A DNA stretch of 64,000 nucleotides. It comes from an uncultured Rhodospirillaceae bacterium. GTDB lineage: Bacteria; Pseudomonadota; Alphaproteobacteria; Rhodospirillales; Magnetospirillaceae. A program made the translations under genes and the position numbers. Each line of letters opens with the position of its first letter. The stretch's first letter is position 1. Of the stretch, positions 18,458 through 26,945 are shown in pieces. Location: contig CALABS010000018.1 of assembly GCA_937887565.1 (NCBI GenBank), forward strand, positions 62,001 to 126,000. The letters are read 5' to 3'. Under the pieces are notes generated by a model that did not search any database, was not told the origin of the DNA, and saw nothing but the letters and a program-made list of their open reading frames with translations.

Positions 18458-18561
18458 GGGTGCGCCCTTCCCTGTCTTCGGCCACGGTTGACCCGTTGTT
18501 CGTCGGCGATCATAGCGCGGGTGGGCCGCCCTCGTCAAAACCGGGAAAGGCCCGCGCACCC

Positions 18562-19692
18562 TCAATCGAAGATCGATTCGGCGAATTGCGCCTGGATCTC
18601 CTCGACGAGATGCGGATTGTCGACCATCGCCGCCACGCAGTCCGGATCGAACTTGGTTCCCGCCTCGCGCCGGAGCAGCGCCAGCGCCTCGGCGTTGGTC
18701 CAGGCCTGCTTGTAGGGACGCGACGAGGTCAGGGCGTCGAAGACGTCGGCGACCGCGGCGATGCGGGCCTCGATGGGAATATCCGAGCCCTTGCGCCGAT
18801 AGGGATAGCCGCTGCCGTCCAAGGCCTCGTGGTGGAAGGCGACGATGTTCCGCAGCATCTCGAAATGCGGCATGGACTGAAGGCCGAAGTCGCGCATCAT
18901 CAGGTCGATGATCTCGACCCCCTTCGTCACATGGGTGCGCATGACCGAGAATTCCTCGTCCGTCAGCCGCCCCGGCTTGAGCAGGATCGAGTCCGGCACC
19001 GCCACCTTGCCGACGTCGTGCAACGGGCAGAACTGGAACACGAACTCGGCGAATTCGTCGGTCAGCCCATGCTTCGCCGCCAGCTTGACCGCGATCAGCC
19101 GCGCGTAGCGGGCCATGCGCGCCAGATGCGACCCCGTCTCCTCGTCCCGGGCCGAGGACACCGAACGGATGACCTTCACCGCCGCCTGCATCATGCGCAC
19201 CGTGTCGAGCTCGCGCATGACCGCCAGCGAGATCAGTTCCGCGTAGGGCCGCAGCCGGTGCACCACCGGCGGGGTGAAGAAGTCGGCCTGAAAGGAATTG
19301 AAGAACAGGAATCCGTAGAACGAGCCCTTGTGCTGGATGGGGACGGTGTAGCTGGCCCGGTAGCCGGCGGCCACCAGTTTCCCGGCGTGCTCCTGGCCCT
19401 TGTCGGCAGCGTCGTGGAGGTCGTTGATGATCCGCCGGGCGCCGGTCCAGGCCAGTTGCTGCAGGCTGGGCAGGTCCGCCATCCGCGCCACGCTGTGGTC
19501 GAGCGGGCTGTCACCGTCGCTGGAGTGAATGAAGGTCTTGAGGAGATCGGTGCTGCCGTCATAAAGCGCGACCGCGATGCGGGCCAGCCCCGCCAGCGAG
19601 TTGTCCCCCTTGATCTCGTCGTGAAGGCAGATCAGCCGCTCGGCCAATCCACGCTGCATGAACGGCAAGGCAACCGGTGCGGCTTGCGTCAT
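18562..19692 (-). CDS. GAF-like / HD-GYP cyclic-di-GMP phosphodiesterase (copy 2)
   Basis: A 376-residue paralogue of the protein at 17315-18457, with the same GAF-like N-terminus (GLAERLICLHDEI, matching GLAERLACLHDEI) and an intact HD-GYP domain (LHDVGK, FHHEALDGSGYP). I chose the ATG at 19692, which has a GGAG/GGGGGG-rich Shine-Dalgarno region, over an in-frame GTG 15 bases upstream. Both copies keep all catalytic motifs, so neither looks degenerate. The pair may differ in the ligand read by the sensory half. Confidence 0.92.
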   Translation of the reverse strand: MTQAAPVALPFMQRGLAERLICLHDEIKGDNSLAGLARIAVALYDGSTDLLKTFIHSSDGDSPLDHSVARMADLPSLQQLAWTGARRIINDLHDAADKGQEHAGKLVAAGYRASYTVPIQHKGSFYGFLFFNSFQADFFTPPVVHRLRPYAELISLAVMRELDTVRMMQAAVKVIRSVSSARDEETGSHLARMARYARLIAVKLAAKHGLTDEFAEFVFQFCPLHDVGKVAVPDSILLKPGRLTDEEFSVMRTHVTKGVEIIDLMMRDFGLQSMPHFEMLRNIVAFHHEALDGSGYPYRRKGSDIPIEARIAAVADVFDALTSSRPYKQAWTNAEALALLRREAGTKFDPDCVAAMVDNPHLVEEIQAQFAESIFD

Positions 19693-19826
19693 ACCCCCCA
19701 ACTCCACAGTTCCCGAGGCGAAGGTTACCTTTCGAATTTAAAGAAAGCAAATGGGCACAAGAATGGGGTGGGGCCGCCGCCGCCAGGGATCCCCCATCCC
19801 GACGGCGGCGGCGGCGGCGGTCACTG

Positions 19827-21452
19827 CTAATCGAGTTTCCGCGCCATTTCGCGAAGAATGAACTTCTGGATCTTGCCGGTCGAGGTCTTCGGCAACGGCC
19901 CGAACACCACCGTGCGCGGGCACTTGAAGTGCGCCAGCCGGGTCCGGGTGAACGCGATGATCTCGGCCTCCGAGACCTTGGCGCCCTCCTTCAGCGCGAT
20001 GAACGCGCACGGGGTTTCCCCCCACTTGTCGTCGGGACGGGCGACCACCGCCGCCTCGGTGATGTCCGGATGCTGGTAGAGGACGCCCTCGACCTCGATG
20101 GTCGAGATGTTCTCGCCGCCCGAGATGATGATGTCCTTGGAACGGTCCTTCAGCTCGATATAGCCGTCGGGATGCCAGACCCCCAGGTCGCCGGTATGGA
20201 ACCAGCCACCGGCAAAGCTCTCCTCGGTGGCCTTGGGGTTCTTGAGGTAGCCCTTCATGACCACGTTGCCGCGGAAGAACACCTCGCCCATGGTGACGGA
20301 ATCCTTCGGCACCGGGTCCAGGGTGGTGGGATCGGCCACCATCAGCCCCTCCTGGACGGCATAGCGCACGCCCTGGCGCGACTTCAGCCGCGCCCGCTCC
20401 TCCAGCGGCTGCTGGTCCCAGTCGTCGTGCCAGGCGCATACCGACGCCGGCCCGTAGACCTCGGTCAGGCCGTAGACGTGGGTGATCTTGAACCCCTGGC
20501 TTTCCAGCTTGCCGATCACCGCCGCCGGCGGCGGCGCCGCGGCGGTCATGAACTCCACCGTATGGGGGAGCGGCCGCCGCTCGGCGTCGCTGGCATTGAT
20601 CAGCAGCCCCATGACGATGGGCGCACCACACAGATGGGTCACCCCATGGGCGGCGATGGCCTCGAACATATGGGCGGCGTCGACGCGGCGCAGGCAGACA
20701 TGGGTGCCCGCCAGGGCGGTGACGGTCCACGGGAAGCACCAGCCGTTGCAATGGAACATGGGCAGGGTCCACAGATAGACCGGATGGCCGCTCATGCCCC
20801 AGGTGAGGGCGTTGCCGACCGCGTTCAGATAGGCGCCGCGATGGTGGTAGACCACGCCCTTGGGGTTGCCGGTGGTACCCGAGGTGTAGTTCAGGGCGAT
20901 GGCTTCCCATTCGTCCTCGGGGTGGCGCCAGACGAATTCGGGGTCGCCGGTCTCCAGGAACGCCTCGTAGGTCGTCTCGCCGACGAGTTCGCCGCCTTTG
21001 GCCTGGGGATCGTCGATGTCGATGACCAGCAGCTTGCGGCTGGTCATGTGCAGGGCCTTCCTGATGACCGGCGAGAATTCCCGGTCGGTCAGCAGCACCT
21101 TGGCCTCGCCGTGGTCGAGGATGAAGGCCAGCGCCTCGGCGTCCAGGCGGATGTTGAGCGCGTTGAGCACCGCGCCGGCCATGGGAACGCCGAAATGGGC
21201 CTCGAACAGCGCCGGGATGTTGGGCGCCATCACCGCCACGGTGTCGCCGACGCCGATCCCCCGCCGCGTCAAGGCCGATGCCAGGCGGCGGGCGCGGGCG
21301 AAGGTCTCGCGCCAGGTGAAGCGCTGGTCTCCGTGGATGACCGCAACACGATCGGGATAGACGGTCGCCGTGCGCTCGATGAATCCGATGGGGCTCAACG
21401 GAACGTAGTTGGCGGCGTTCTTGTCGAGTTCGTGTTCATAGGGATTGATCAT
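19827..21452 (-). CDS. Acyl-CoA synthetase (AMP-forming)
   Basis: This 541-residue member of the ANL superfamily activates a carboxylic acid to its CoA thioester through an acyl-AMP. The P-loop-like YTSGTTGNPKG, the GWFHTGDLG motif and the C-terminal KTSTGKIQK lysine motif are intact. The length and the sequence around the acid pocket resemble medium/long-chain or aryl-CoA synthetases, but the substrate cannot be decided. The start at 21452 is preferred over an upstream frame extension. It is divergent from the lipid-kinase gene and ends 134 bases before the HD-GYP pair. Confidence 0.9.
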   Translation of the reverse strand: MINPYEHELDKNAANYVPLSPIGFIERTATVYPDRVAVIHGDQRFTWRETFARARRLASALTRRGIGVGDTVAVMAPNIPALFEAHFGVPMAGAVLNALNIRLDAEALAFILDHGEAKVLLTDREFSPVIRKALHMTSRKLLVIDIDDPQAKGGELVGETTYEAFLETGDPEFVWRHPEDEWEAIALNYTSGTTGNPKGVVYHHRGAYLNAVGNALTWGMSGHPVYLWTLPMFHCNGWCFPWTVTALAGTHVCLRRVDAAHMFEAIAAHGVTHLCGAPIVMGLLINASDAERRPLPHTVEFMTAAAPPPAAVIGKLESQGFKITHVYGLTEVYGPASVCAWHDDWDQQPLEERARLKSRQGVRYAVQEGLMVADPTTLDPVPKDSVTMGEVFFRGNVVMKGYLKNPKATEESFAGGWFHTGDLGVWHPDGYIELKDRSKDIIISGGENISTIEVEGVLYQHPDITEAAVVARPDDKWGETPCAFIALKEGAKVSEAEIIAFTRTRLAHFKCPRTVVFGPLPKTSTGKIQKFILREMARKLD

Positions 21453-21615
21453 CGTGCCTGTCCTCGCGGTGCGCGACTTGGGTTGGACCACCCCACCCGA
21501 TTGCGTGGGGTTCCGAGCATGCGTCGGGACACCGCCGTTTTCAACAGCCGAGCATCCCAACATTTGGAACGCCCAGGTCCCCGTCGCGGTGGTTGACAGC
21601 GCCGACGATTAGGGC

Positions 21616-22530
21616 ATGTGTTTCGGCATGCGGCTCGCACTCGTGGTCAATCCCTCCGCCGGCACCTTCCGCCGGCTGCCCTTGGCTCCCACCGTGGACG
21701 CCATCGTCGCGGCCCTTCGCCACCAGGGACACCAGGTGGAGGTTTCCGTTCCCCGCCGCCGCGACATTCCCGCCATCCTGTCGGGCCTCGCCACCCGCTC
21801 CGACATCGACGCGGTGATCGCCGGCGGCGGCGACGGCACCATCCTCACGGCCATCCTGGCCGGGCTGGGGACCGACAAGCCGCTGGGCCTGCTGCCGCTG
21901 GGAACGCTCAATCTGTTCGCCCGCGACCTCGGGCTGCCGCTCGACCCCGTCGAGGCTGCCGTCGTGATCGCCCGTTCCACCCCGGCCGAGATCGATCTCG
22001 CCGAGGTCAACGGCCATCCCTTCGCCATCTGGGCGTCGTTGGGCATGCACCCGTGGACCGTCCGCCGCCGCGACAAGCTCCAGCGCGAGGGCCAGCCCAA
22101 ATGGCGGGCGTTCGCCCTGGCGGCGCTGCGGGCGTTGCGGCGCTATCCCATGGTCACGGCGACGCTGACGGCGGGGGGAGAAAGCCTGAGCATCCGCACC
22201 CCCATGGTGGTGATCTCCAACAACGCCTGGCGCGAGGAAGCGCCGCCGCTGTCGCGCCAGGCCCTCGACCGCGGCGAACTGGTGGTCCACGTCGCCAAGG
22301 CGTCGTCGCGGTGGGACGTGATCAAGCTGGCCGTCAACGCCCTGCTGGGCCGGTGGAAGACCAACCGGCTGCTGCGGACCCTGACCGCCGAGGAGGTGCG
22401 GGTGACCTGCCGCCACGGCCGCATGATGGTGTCGCTGGACGGCGAGGTGACGGTCCTGCGCACGCCCTTGGTGTTCCGCACCCGCCCCAAGGCGCTGAGG
22501 GTGCTGATGCCGCCGAGGGAGACCCGATGA
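21616..22530 (+). CDS. Diacylglycerol kinase catalytic-domain protein
   Basis: A 304-residue lipid/sphingosine-kinase-fold protein. The nucleotide-binding GGGDGT motif is at residues 70-75 and LGTLNLFARDLGLP at about 96-109. Such proteins phosphorylate diacylglycerol or related lipids on the cytoplasmic face of the membrane. A start at 21628 (MRLALVVNPSAG) is equally possible. It overlaps the metallophosphoesterase by four bases, so the two are translated together. The true lipid substrate is unknown. Confidence 0.88.
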   Translation: MCFGMRLALVVNPSAGTFRRLPLAPTVDAIVAALRHQGHQVEVSVPRRRDIPAILSGLATRSDIDAVIAGGGDGTILTAILAGLGTDKPLGLLPLGTLNLFARDLGLPLDPVEAAVVIARSTPAEIDLAEVNGHPFAIWASLGMHPWTVRRRDKLQREGQPKWRAFALAALRALRRYPMVTATLTAGGESLSIRTPMVVISNNAWREEAPPLSRQALDRGELVVHVAKASSRWDVIKLAVNALLGRWKTNRLLRTLTAEEVRVTCRHGRMMVSLDGEVTVLRTPLVFRTRPKALRVLMPPRETR

Positions 22531-23303
22531 CGACGCTGGCCCATTTGTCCGACCTCCATTTCGGCCGCACCGACGCACGGGTGGTGAAAGCACTCCTCGA
22601 CGACCTCCACCGGCATCGGCCGGACCTGATCATCGTGTCGGGCGACCTGACCCAGCGTGCCCGGTCGCACCAGTTCGCCGAAGCCCGCTCGTTCCTCGAG
22701 CAGTTGCCGGCCCCTGCCCTGGTGGTGCCCGGAAACCATGACCTCGCTCCGCTTTATCGCCCATTCTCGCGGGTATTCGCCCCCCGCGAGAAGTTCCGCC
22801 GCCACCTTCCGGGACACGATCCGCTGCCGGTGTGGTCCGACGAGGGCGTGCTCGTGCTGGGCCTCGACAGCACCCGGTCGCTGCGCTGGAAGGAGGGAAG
22901 GCTGCGCGACCGCCACCTCGACCACGTCGAGGAAATGGTGGCCCGCGCGGCACCCGGCGCCTGCAAGGTGGCCTTCATGCATCATCCGCTGGCCTCGACC
23001 GCCTTCGGCCACCCCTTCGAGGCTCTGGCCGAGCGCGGCATCGACCTGGTGCTGACCGGCCACGTCCACCGCGTCCACATGGAGGTCATCCATGCCCGTT
23101 CCGGCGGATCGTGCATCCTGGTCCAGGCCTCGACGGCGTGCTCGACCCGGCTGAGGGAGGACGCCAACGGCTACGGCCTCGTGCACCTCGCCATGCCGGC
23201 GATGGACATCGTGGTGCAAGGCTGGTCCGGCGAATCCTTCCACCCGGTAAGGCACTGGCGCTTCCACAAGGACCACCGCGGATTGTGGGAAACTCGTACG
23301 TAA
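22527..23303 (+). CDS. Calcineurin-like metallophosphoesterase
   Basis: This 258-residue protein carries all five metal-site blocks of the family: D9-x-H11 in LSDLHFG, VSGDLTQ, VPGNHD, FMHHP and LTGHVH. It resembles the CpdA-like branch, whose members hydrolyse cyclic nucleotides or other phosphodiesters. There is no signal peptide. It is coupled to the upstream lipid-kinase gene by an ATGA overlap, which suggests that one acts on a product or signal of the other. This inference rests on position only. Confidence 0.88.
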   Translation: MTTLAHLSDLHFGRTDARVVKALLDDLHRHRPDLIIVSGDLTQRARSHQFAEARSFLEQLPAPALVVPGNHDLAPLYRPFSRVFAPREKFRRHLPGHDPLPVWSDEGVLVLGLDSTRSLRWKEGRLRDRHLDHVEEMVARAAPGACKVAFMHHPLASTAFGHPFEALAERGIDLVLTGHVHRVHMEVIHARSGGSCILVQASTACSTRLREDANGYGLVHLAMPAMDIVVQGWSGESFHPVRHWRFHKDHRGLWETRT

Positions 23304-23372
23304 ATCCGCGTAGACTCCATGGCATTGTCGTGACAAATTCCCGGCGGGCGGATCGCGTGCCGGGAGGGACGG

Positions 23373-24173
23373 GTGTTCACATTTTCGTGTTCCGGCTGCG
23401 GAAAGTGCTGTCACGGCTGGCTGCCGCTGACCATCGCGGAAACCCTGGCATTCGCCCCGGTGGCGCCCGTGGCGCTGATCTGGCACATCCACCGCCGTGG
23501 TTCCCCCCTTACCCCCCACTACCGGGCCGCCCGCAAGCTGTTTCCCACCGTCGCCTTGCCCGGCGGCGAGGCGGTGCCATGGATCCGGCCGGCGGTCCTG
23601 GTGCCACCGGACATTCCCTGCGTCCATTTGACCGGCGGTCTGTGCGGAATTCATGACGCCAAGCCGCTACGCTGCCGGACGATGCCGTTTCACGCCAATC
23701 TGCCCGCCGACGCGCAGGAAGCCTGGCTGAAGCCGGGGCCGGATTGGCCATGCTACAACCCCGCCGACGGCGGCACCCCCCTCTATGATCGGGGACGTTT
23801 CCTCGACCACTCCTACCGCGCCGCGTTCCGCGCCGAAACCGACGCCCTGGCGGCGGATGCCCGCCTGCTCCGCGACCATGTGACCGAGACGGTCGCGGCC
23901 GGCGGAGACGGTTTCACGCGCCTGCTGGCCCGCCTGGCGGCGACGCCGGGAGGGCATCTGGTCACCCCCTGGTCACGGCTGGCGGCGGGATTGGCGGCGG
24001 CGGGTGCCGACCGCGAGGTCATGATCGGCGCGTTGCGCGGCCAGGCCGGTGTCCTCGCCGCCCGTCTGACCGTCGAGGCGCTGCCCCAGGCCTACGCCGC
24101 CCACTACCGCACGCTGGCCGAGGACGTCGCCGCCACCCTGGCCGCCCTGACCTCCGCCAACGTGGCCGCATAG
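23373..24173 (+). CDS. YkgJ-type cysteine-cluster protein
   Basis: A 266-residue protein of the zinc/iron-chelating YkgJ group. The N-terminal cluster is C6, C9, C12 and C13 (CSGCGKCC), followed by C83, C91 and C101, a spacing that suggests a bound metal or iron-sulfur centre. I chose a GTG start at 23373, which sits after a GGGAGGG Shine-Dalgarno sequence. The C-terminal half is helical and alanine-rich. The last 70 bases overlap the 3' end of the convergent peptidase gene. The biochemical role of the family is not established. Confidence 0.8.
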   Translation: MFTFSCSGCGKCCHGWLPLTIAETLAFAPVAPVALIWHIHRRGSPLTPHYRAARKLFPTVALPGGEAVPWIRPAVLVPPDIPCVHLTGGLCGIHDAKPLRCRTMPFHANLPADAQEAWLKPGPDWPCYNPADGGTPLYDRGRFLDHSYRAAFRAETDALAADARLLRDHVTETVAAGGDGFTRLLARLAATPGGHLVTPWSRLAAGLAAAGADREVMIGALRGQAGVLAARLTVEALPQAYAAHYRTLAEDVAATLAALTSANVAA

Positions 24174-25051
24174 GGCTCGCCGGTACCACCCAGTTCGACC
24201 GCCCGCCGCGCCGAGTCCTCGGCTTCCGCCAACCGCCCCAGCTCCAGCTGGACGTGGGCAAGGTTGTTCCACGCCGCCGCCGCCCCCGGATGGCGGCCGA
24301 CGGCCATCCGGAACGCCTCGGCCGCGCCGTCGCCGTCTCCCAAGCCGTACCGGACATTGCCCAGGCCCACCGCCGCCGGCAGGCTCTCCGGCCACCGTGA
24401 CAACACCGCCCGGTAGGCCGCCGCCGCCGCCGCCAGCCGTCCGGCGCGCTCGATCCCCGCCGCCGCCTCGACGGTCTCGCGCTCGCCGGCGGCGGCGGGC
24501 AACCGGTCGGGCGGCAGCACCACCACCGCCCACTGGCCGGCACGGACCCAGGTGTGCTCGAAGGTGTCGAGCGGCATCGCCGCCCTTTCCTCCAGCCCCG
24601 AATGAAGAATGATCCGGCGGGCGGGCAGGTCGTAGCCGACGGCGACGGCGAAATGCCAGACCGGCCGCACCTCCAGGCCCAGGTTCTGCAGTACCACGAC
24701 GGGGTGCCCCGCCGCCAGCTCCGCCAGCACCGCGCGCAGCCCGTGAAGGCGCACCGCCAGCCGTCCCTCGCGACGGGCGGCGGCGATCATGTCGGGCGGC
24801 ATCGAGCCGTCGCGGCCGGGAGTGAACACCAGCGAGGCCAGCGCCGTGGGCGGCACCGGCGATCCCGACCACGCCAGCACCATCGCCAGCGACGCCGGCC
24901 CGCACGCCTTCTCGGCCTGGGGGTGAAAAGGCACCGCCGCCACGCCGGCCACCGGCGGCAGCCCGCCGGGATCCGCCAGCAGCGCCTCGGTCCGCGGTCC
25001 GGCGCAACCGGCGACGGCGACAAGGGCCGCCAGGACCAGCCCCTTATTCAC
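24104..25051 (-). CDS. PA2778-type lipoprotein: C39-like cysteine peptidase with TPR repeats
   Basis: The 315-residue protein starts with a lipoprotein signal (lipobox cysteine at about C16 in VAVAGC). A papain-like C39 fold follows, with C50 in EKACGPASLAMVL and H133 in VWHFAVAVGYD as the probable catalytic pair, and then TPR repeats at about residues 200-300. It matches the family named after Pseudomonas PA2778. It overlaps the PA2779-like gene upstream by eight bases, the same pairing as in Pseudomonas. The target is unknown. Processing of the small partner is an attractive but untested idea. Confidence 0.85.
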   Translation of the reverse strand: MNKGLVLAALVAVAGCAGPRTEALLADPGGLPPVAGVAAVPFHPQAEKACGPASLAMVLAWSGSPVPPTALASLVFTPGRDGSMPPDMIAAARREGRLAVRLHGLRAVLAELAAGHPVVVLQNLGLEVRPVWHFAVAVGYDLPARRIILHSGLEERAAMPLDTFEHTWVRAGQWAVVVLPPDRLPAAAGERETVEAAAGIERAGRLAAAAAAYRAVLSRWPESLPAAVGLGNVRYGLGDGDGAAEAFRMAVGRHPGAAAAWNNLAHVQLELGRLAEAEDSARRAVELGGTGEPYAATLAEVRAARVAATSSASVR

Positions 25052-25460
25052 GGACGCTGCGGGTCCACGGAAACACCTTGGTCAGCCCGGCGATATCGGT
25101 GATCAGCAGGACGATGAACACTAGGACGGCGGCGCCGATGATCACCCCCAGGGCGTCGCCGCCGGCCGGCATGGTGTCGATGTGGCCGGCGATGCGGCTC
25201 ACCTCGGCGTCCGACAGGGCCGCGACCCTGGCGTGGGCCTCGTCGGGCGAGACCCCCAGGGCGCGCATCTGCGCCTGAACGTCCTCGCGCGCCAGGAAGG
25301 CCGCCACCCGGGCGCGATCGCCCCTAGCGGCGGAGGCCGCGATGATCTCGTCGGTCGAGACCAGGGCCGCGAAGGTGGTCGCGGGAATCGACGACAGAAG
25401 CAAGGTCGCGGCGGTCACCAGGGCCACCATGCCGCGCCTGACGGATTGTCCGGCCATCAC
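25044..25460 (-). CDS. PA2779-family small membrane protein
   Basis: This 138-residue protein has a signal sequence (about residues 1-31), an alanine-rich helical part (about 35-97) and a single membrane span (about 103-122) with a short basic tail. It belongs to the family named after PA2779. The region PDEAHARVAALSDAEVSRIAGHIDTMPAGGD is the conserved core. It is co-transcribed with the downstream C39-like lipoprotein peptidase. No enzymatic motif is visible, and the pair's function is not known to me. Confidence 0.85.
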   Translation of the reverse strand: MMAGQSVRRGMVALVTAATLLLSSIPATTFAALVSTDEIIAASAARGDRARVAAFLAREDVQAQMRALGVSPDEAHARVAALSDAEVSRIAGHIDTMPAGGDALGVIIGAAVLVFIVLLITDIAGLTKVFPWTRSVRE

Positions 25461-25544
25461 TCACCTCTCATGAACTTTCTGGTCCAAGAAGTGAGCCCCC
25501 TGGCCGACCGGTCCAATGCCCGCCGGGAGTCTTACGACCGCTGG

Positions 25545-26000
25545 CTAGCGCTTGCTCAGGCCTTGCTGCCGCGCCAGGATGTCGTCCGGCCAGGTGGACT
25601 TGATATAGGCCAGGACCGCCCGGATCTCGGCGTCGTCCAGCACGCCCACGAAGGCCGGCATGGCCGACTTGTAGTCGGGCGGGGCGAACTTGGCGATGCC
25701 GTGCTTGGTGATGGCGAACAGCATCTCGTCCGGGTGGTGCCACGTGTGCCCGCTGGCGTCATGGGGCGGAGCCGGCAGCTCGCCCGAGGGCCGGCGGGTG
25801 CGCCAATCCGGTTCGCCCTCCAGGTCGGCGCCATGGCATTCGGCGCAATGCCTTTCGTAGAGTCGCGTGCCGAGCGCCACCTGGGCCGGATCACCGGGGT
25901 CGATCGCCCCCCTGCCCCGCCACCATGCCCAACCGCCCGCCATCCCGATGCCAAGGATGGCGGCGAAGGCGGCGACGATCATGATGGGGCGGACGGTCAT
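25545..26000 (-). CDS. Membrane-anchored or secreted c-type cytochrome
   Basis: A 151-residue monohaem cytochrome c. A hydrophobic N-terminus (about residues 5-27) is a signal anchor or signal peptide. The haem site is C52-A-E-C-H56, and M114 in KSAMPAF is the likely sixth ligand. The tail DILARQQGLSKR is typical of small class I cytochromes. It stands alone, with no oxidase or dehydrogenase gene next to it, so the redox partner is not indicated. Confidence 0.88.
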   Translation of the reverse strand: MTVRPIMIVAAFAAILGIGMAGGWAWWRGRGAIDPGDPAQVALGTRLYERHCAECHGADLEGEPDWRTRRPSGELPAPPHDASGHTWHHPDEMLFAITKHGIAKFAPPDYKSAMPAFVGVLDDAEIRAVLAYIKSTWPDDILARQQGLSKR

Positions 26001-26019
26001 GGCGGCGACTATACCTAGC

Positions 26020-26214
26020 GCACTGATTCATCCGGATGGTACACCACGGCTGTCAGGTTCCGTATTCGTCATGTGTTCGCCAAACATCGCGGTGCCAGGG
26101 GTGACGCGCCGGCGGGTGATGATGGGACACCGGCTTTTCGTCTCCATTTCCGTCATGGCCGGGCTCGACCCGACAGCCGTGGATGGTACACCGACCATCC
26201 GAATGAATCAGTGC
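26020..26214. repeat. Inverted-repeat element of about 195 bp (MITE-like)
   Basis: The left arm (26020-26054) and right arm (26172-26214) are complementary. The outer 21 bases pair with one mismatch and the inner 11 bases (CCACGGCTGTC) pair perfectly, with 3 and 11 unpaired bases between the two blocks. The 12-mer GGATGGTACACC also occurs in direct orientation in both arms. The interior of about 117 bases has no convincing reading frame and contains the GTCATGGCCGGGCTCGACCC type of string seen in alphaproteobacterial dispersed repeats. The element fills most of the gap between the cytochrome and the PagL-like gene. Confidence 0.6.
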
Positions 26215-26290
26215 ACAATTCGTTGATTTTGTGGGCCGATTGACCAGACCGAAGGTTCAGGCCCCTGATCCTTCGGGCTGGATCGGACCA

Positions 26291-26806
26291 CTAGAATCGA
26301 TATCCCCAGCGCAGTCCGAATTGGTCCATGCCCTCGTTGTGCTCGGCCAGGTTGGCATTGCTGATATGGGCCAGGACCAGCGTCAGGTTCTGCCTTTCGG
26401 TGACCCAAACGCCCACGGACAGCGATTCCCGGAACAGCACCCGCGAGCCCAGGCTGACCCGGTCCTGGCGCGCGGTGCCAAGCTTGCCGTCGTGGACCGC
26501 GCCGCCGAGGCTGAAGGCGGCGAACAGCCGCCCGCCGAAATCCCAGGTCCAGGTCAGGCCGGCATAGGCCTGGCTGGTGTCGCCGGCCGAATTCACGCTG
26601 ATTCCCAGATGGGGGCGCGGCGACCAGATCGGTGCCAGGACGCGGGGCGATTCGAACAGCACTTCGGCGTCGACATCGGCCCCGGCCTCGTGCTCGCCGC
26701 CGAACACCCCGACATCATGGGCCAGCACGCCGAGCCGGAGCTCGACGGCCTGCGCCGGAAGGGGGAGCGCGGCGATGAGTGTCAGCAGCGGGAGAAAAGG
26801 GCGCAT
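26291..26806 (-). CDS. PagL-like lipid A 3-O-deacylase (acyloxyacyl hydrolase family)
   Basis: A 171-residue outer-membrane barrel protein with a signal peptide ending near LPAQA at residue 20. The C-terminal motif H147-I-S149-N-A matches the His-Ser active site of PagL, and the protein ends in phenylalanine as expected for a barrel. PagL removes the 3-O-linked acyl chain of lipid A, altering surface charge and immune recognition. The start at 26806 is supported by the signal peptide, although the frame is open further. It lies beside the inverted-repeat element and is far from the lpx genes. Confidence 0.8.
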   Translation of the reverse strand: MRPFLPLLTLIAALPLPAQAVELRLGVLAHDVGVFGGEHEAGADVDAEVLFESPRVLAPIWSPRPHLGISVNSAGDTSQAYAGLTWTWDFGGRLFAAFSLGGAVHDGKLGTARQDRVSLGSRVLFRESLSVGVWVTERQNLTLVLAHISNANLAEHNEGMDQFGLRWGYRF

Positions 26807-26945
26807 GGGGCGGAGATGGGGGCCAGCCCGGCCCATGTCGGCCCCCCGCAAGTCTGGCTGGCCGTCAGGGCACCGGAGGCGGGCAACGGTGTGCTTGCAT
26901 TGCGCGCCGCCACGCGCATGATGGGCGCGACCGCCAGGAGGGCCC

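Noticed and set aside
19800..19822. Run of GCG/CGG trinucleotides after the acyl-CoA synthetase gene
   Set aside because: A short simple repeat in very GC-rich non-coding DNA, with no sign of function.
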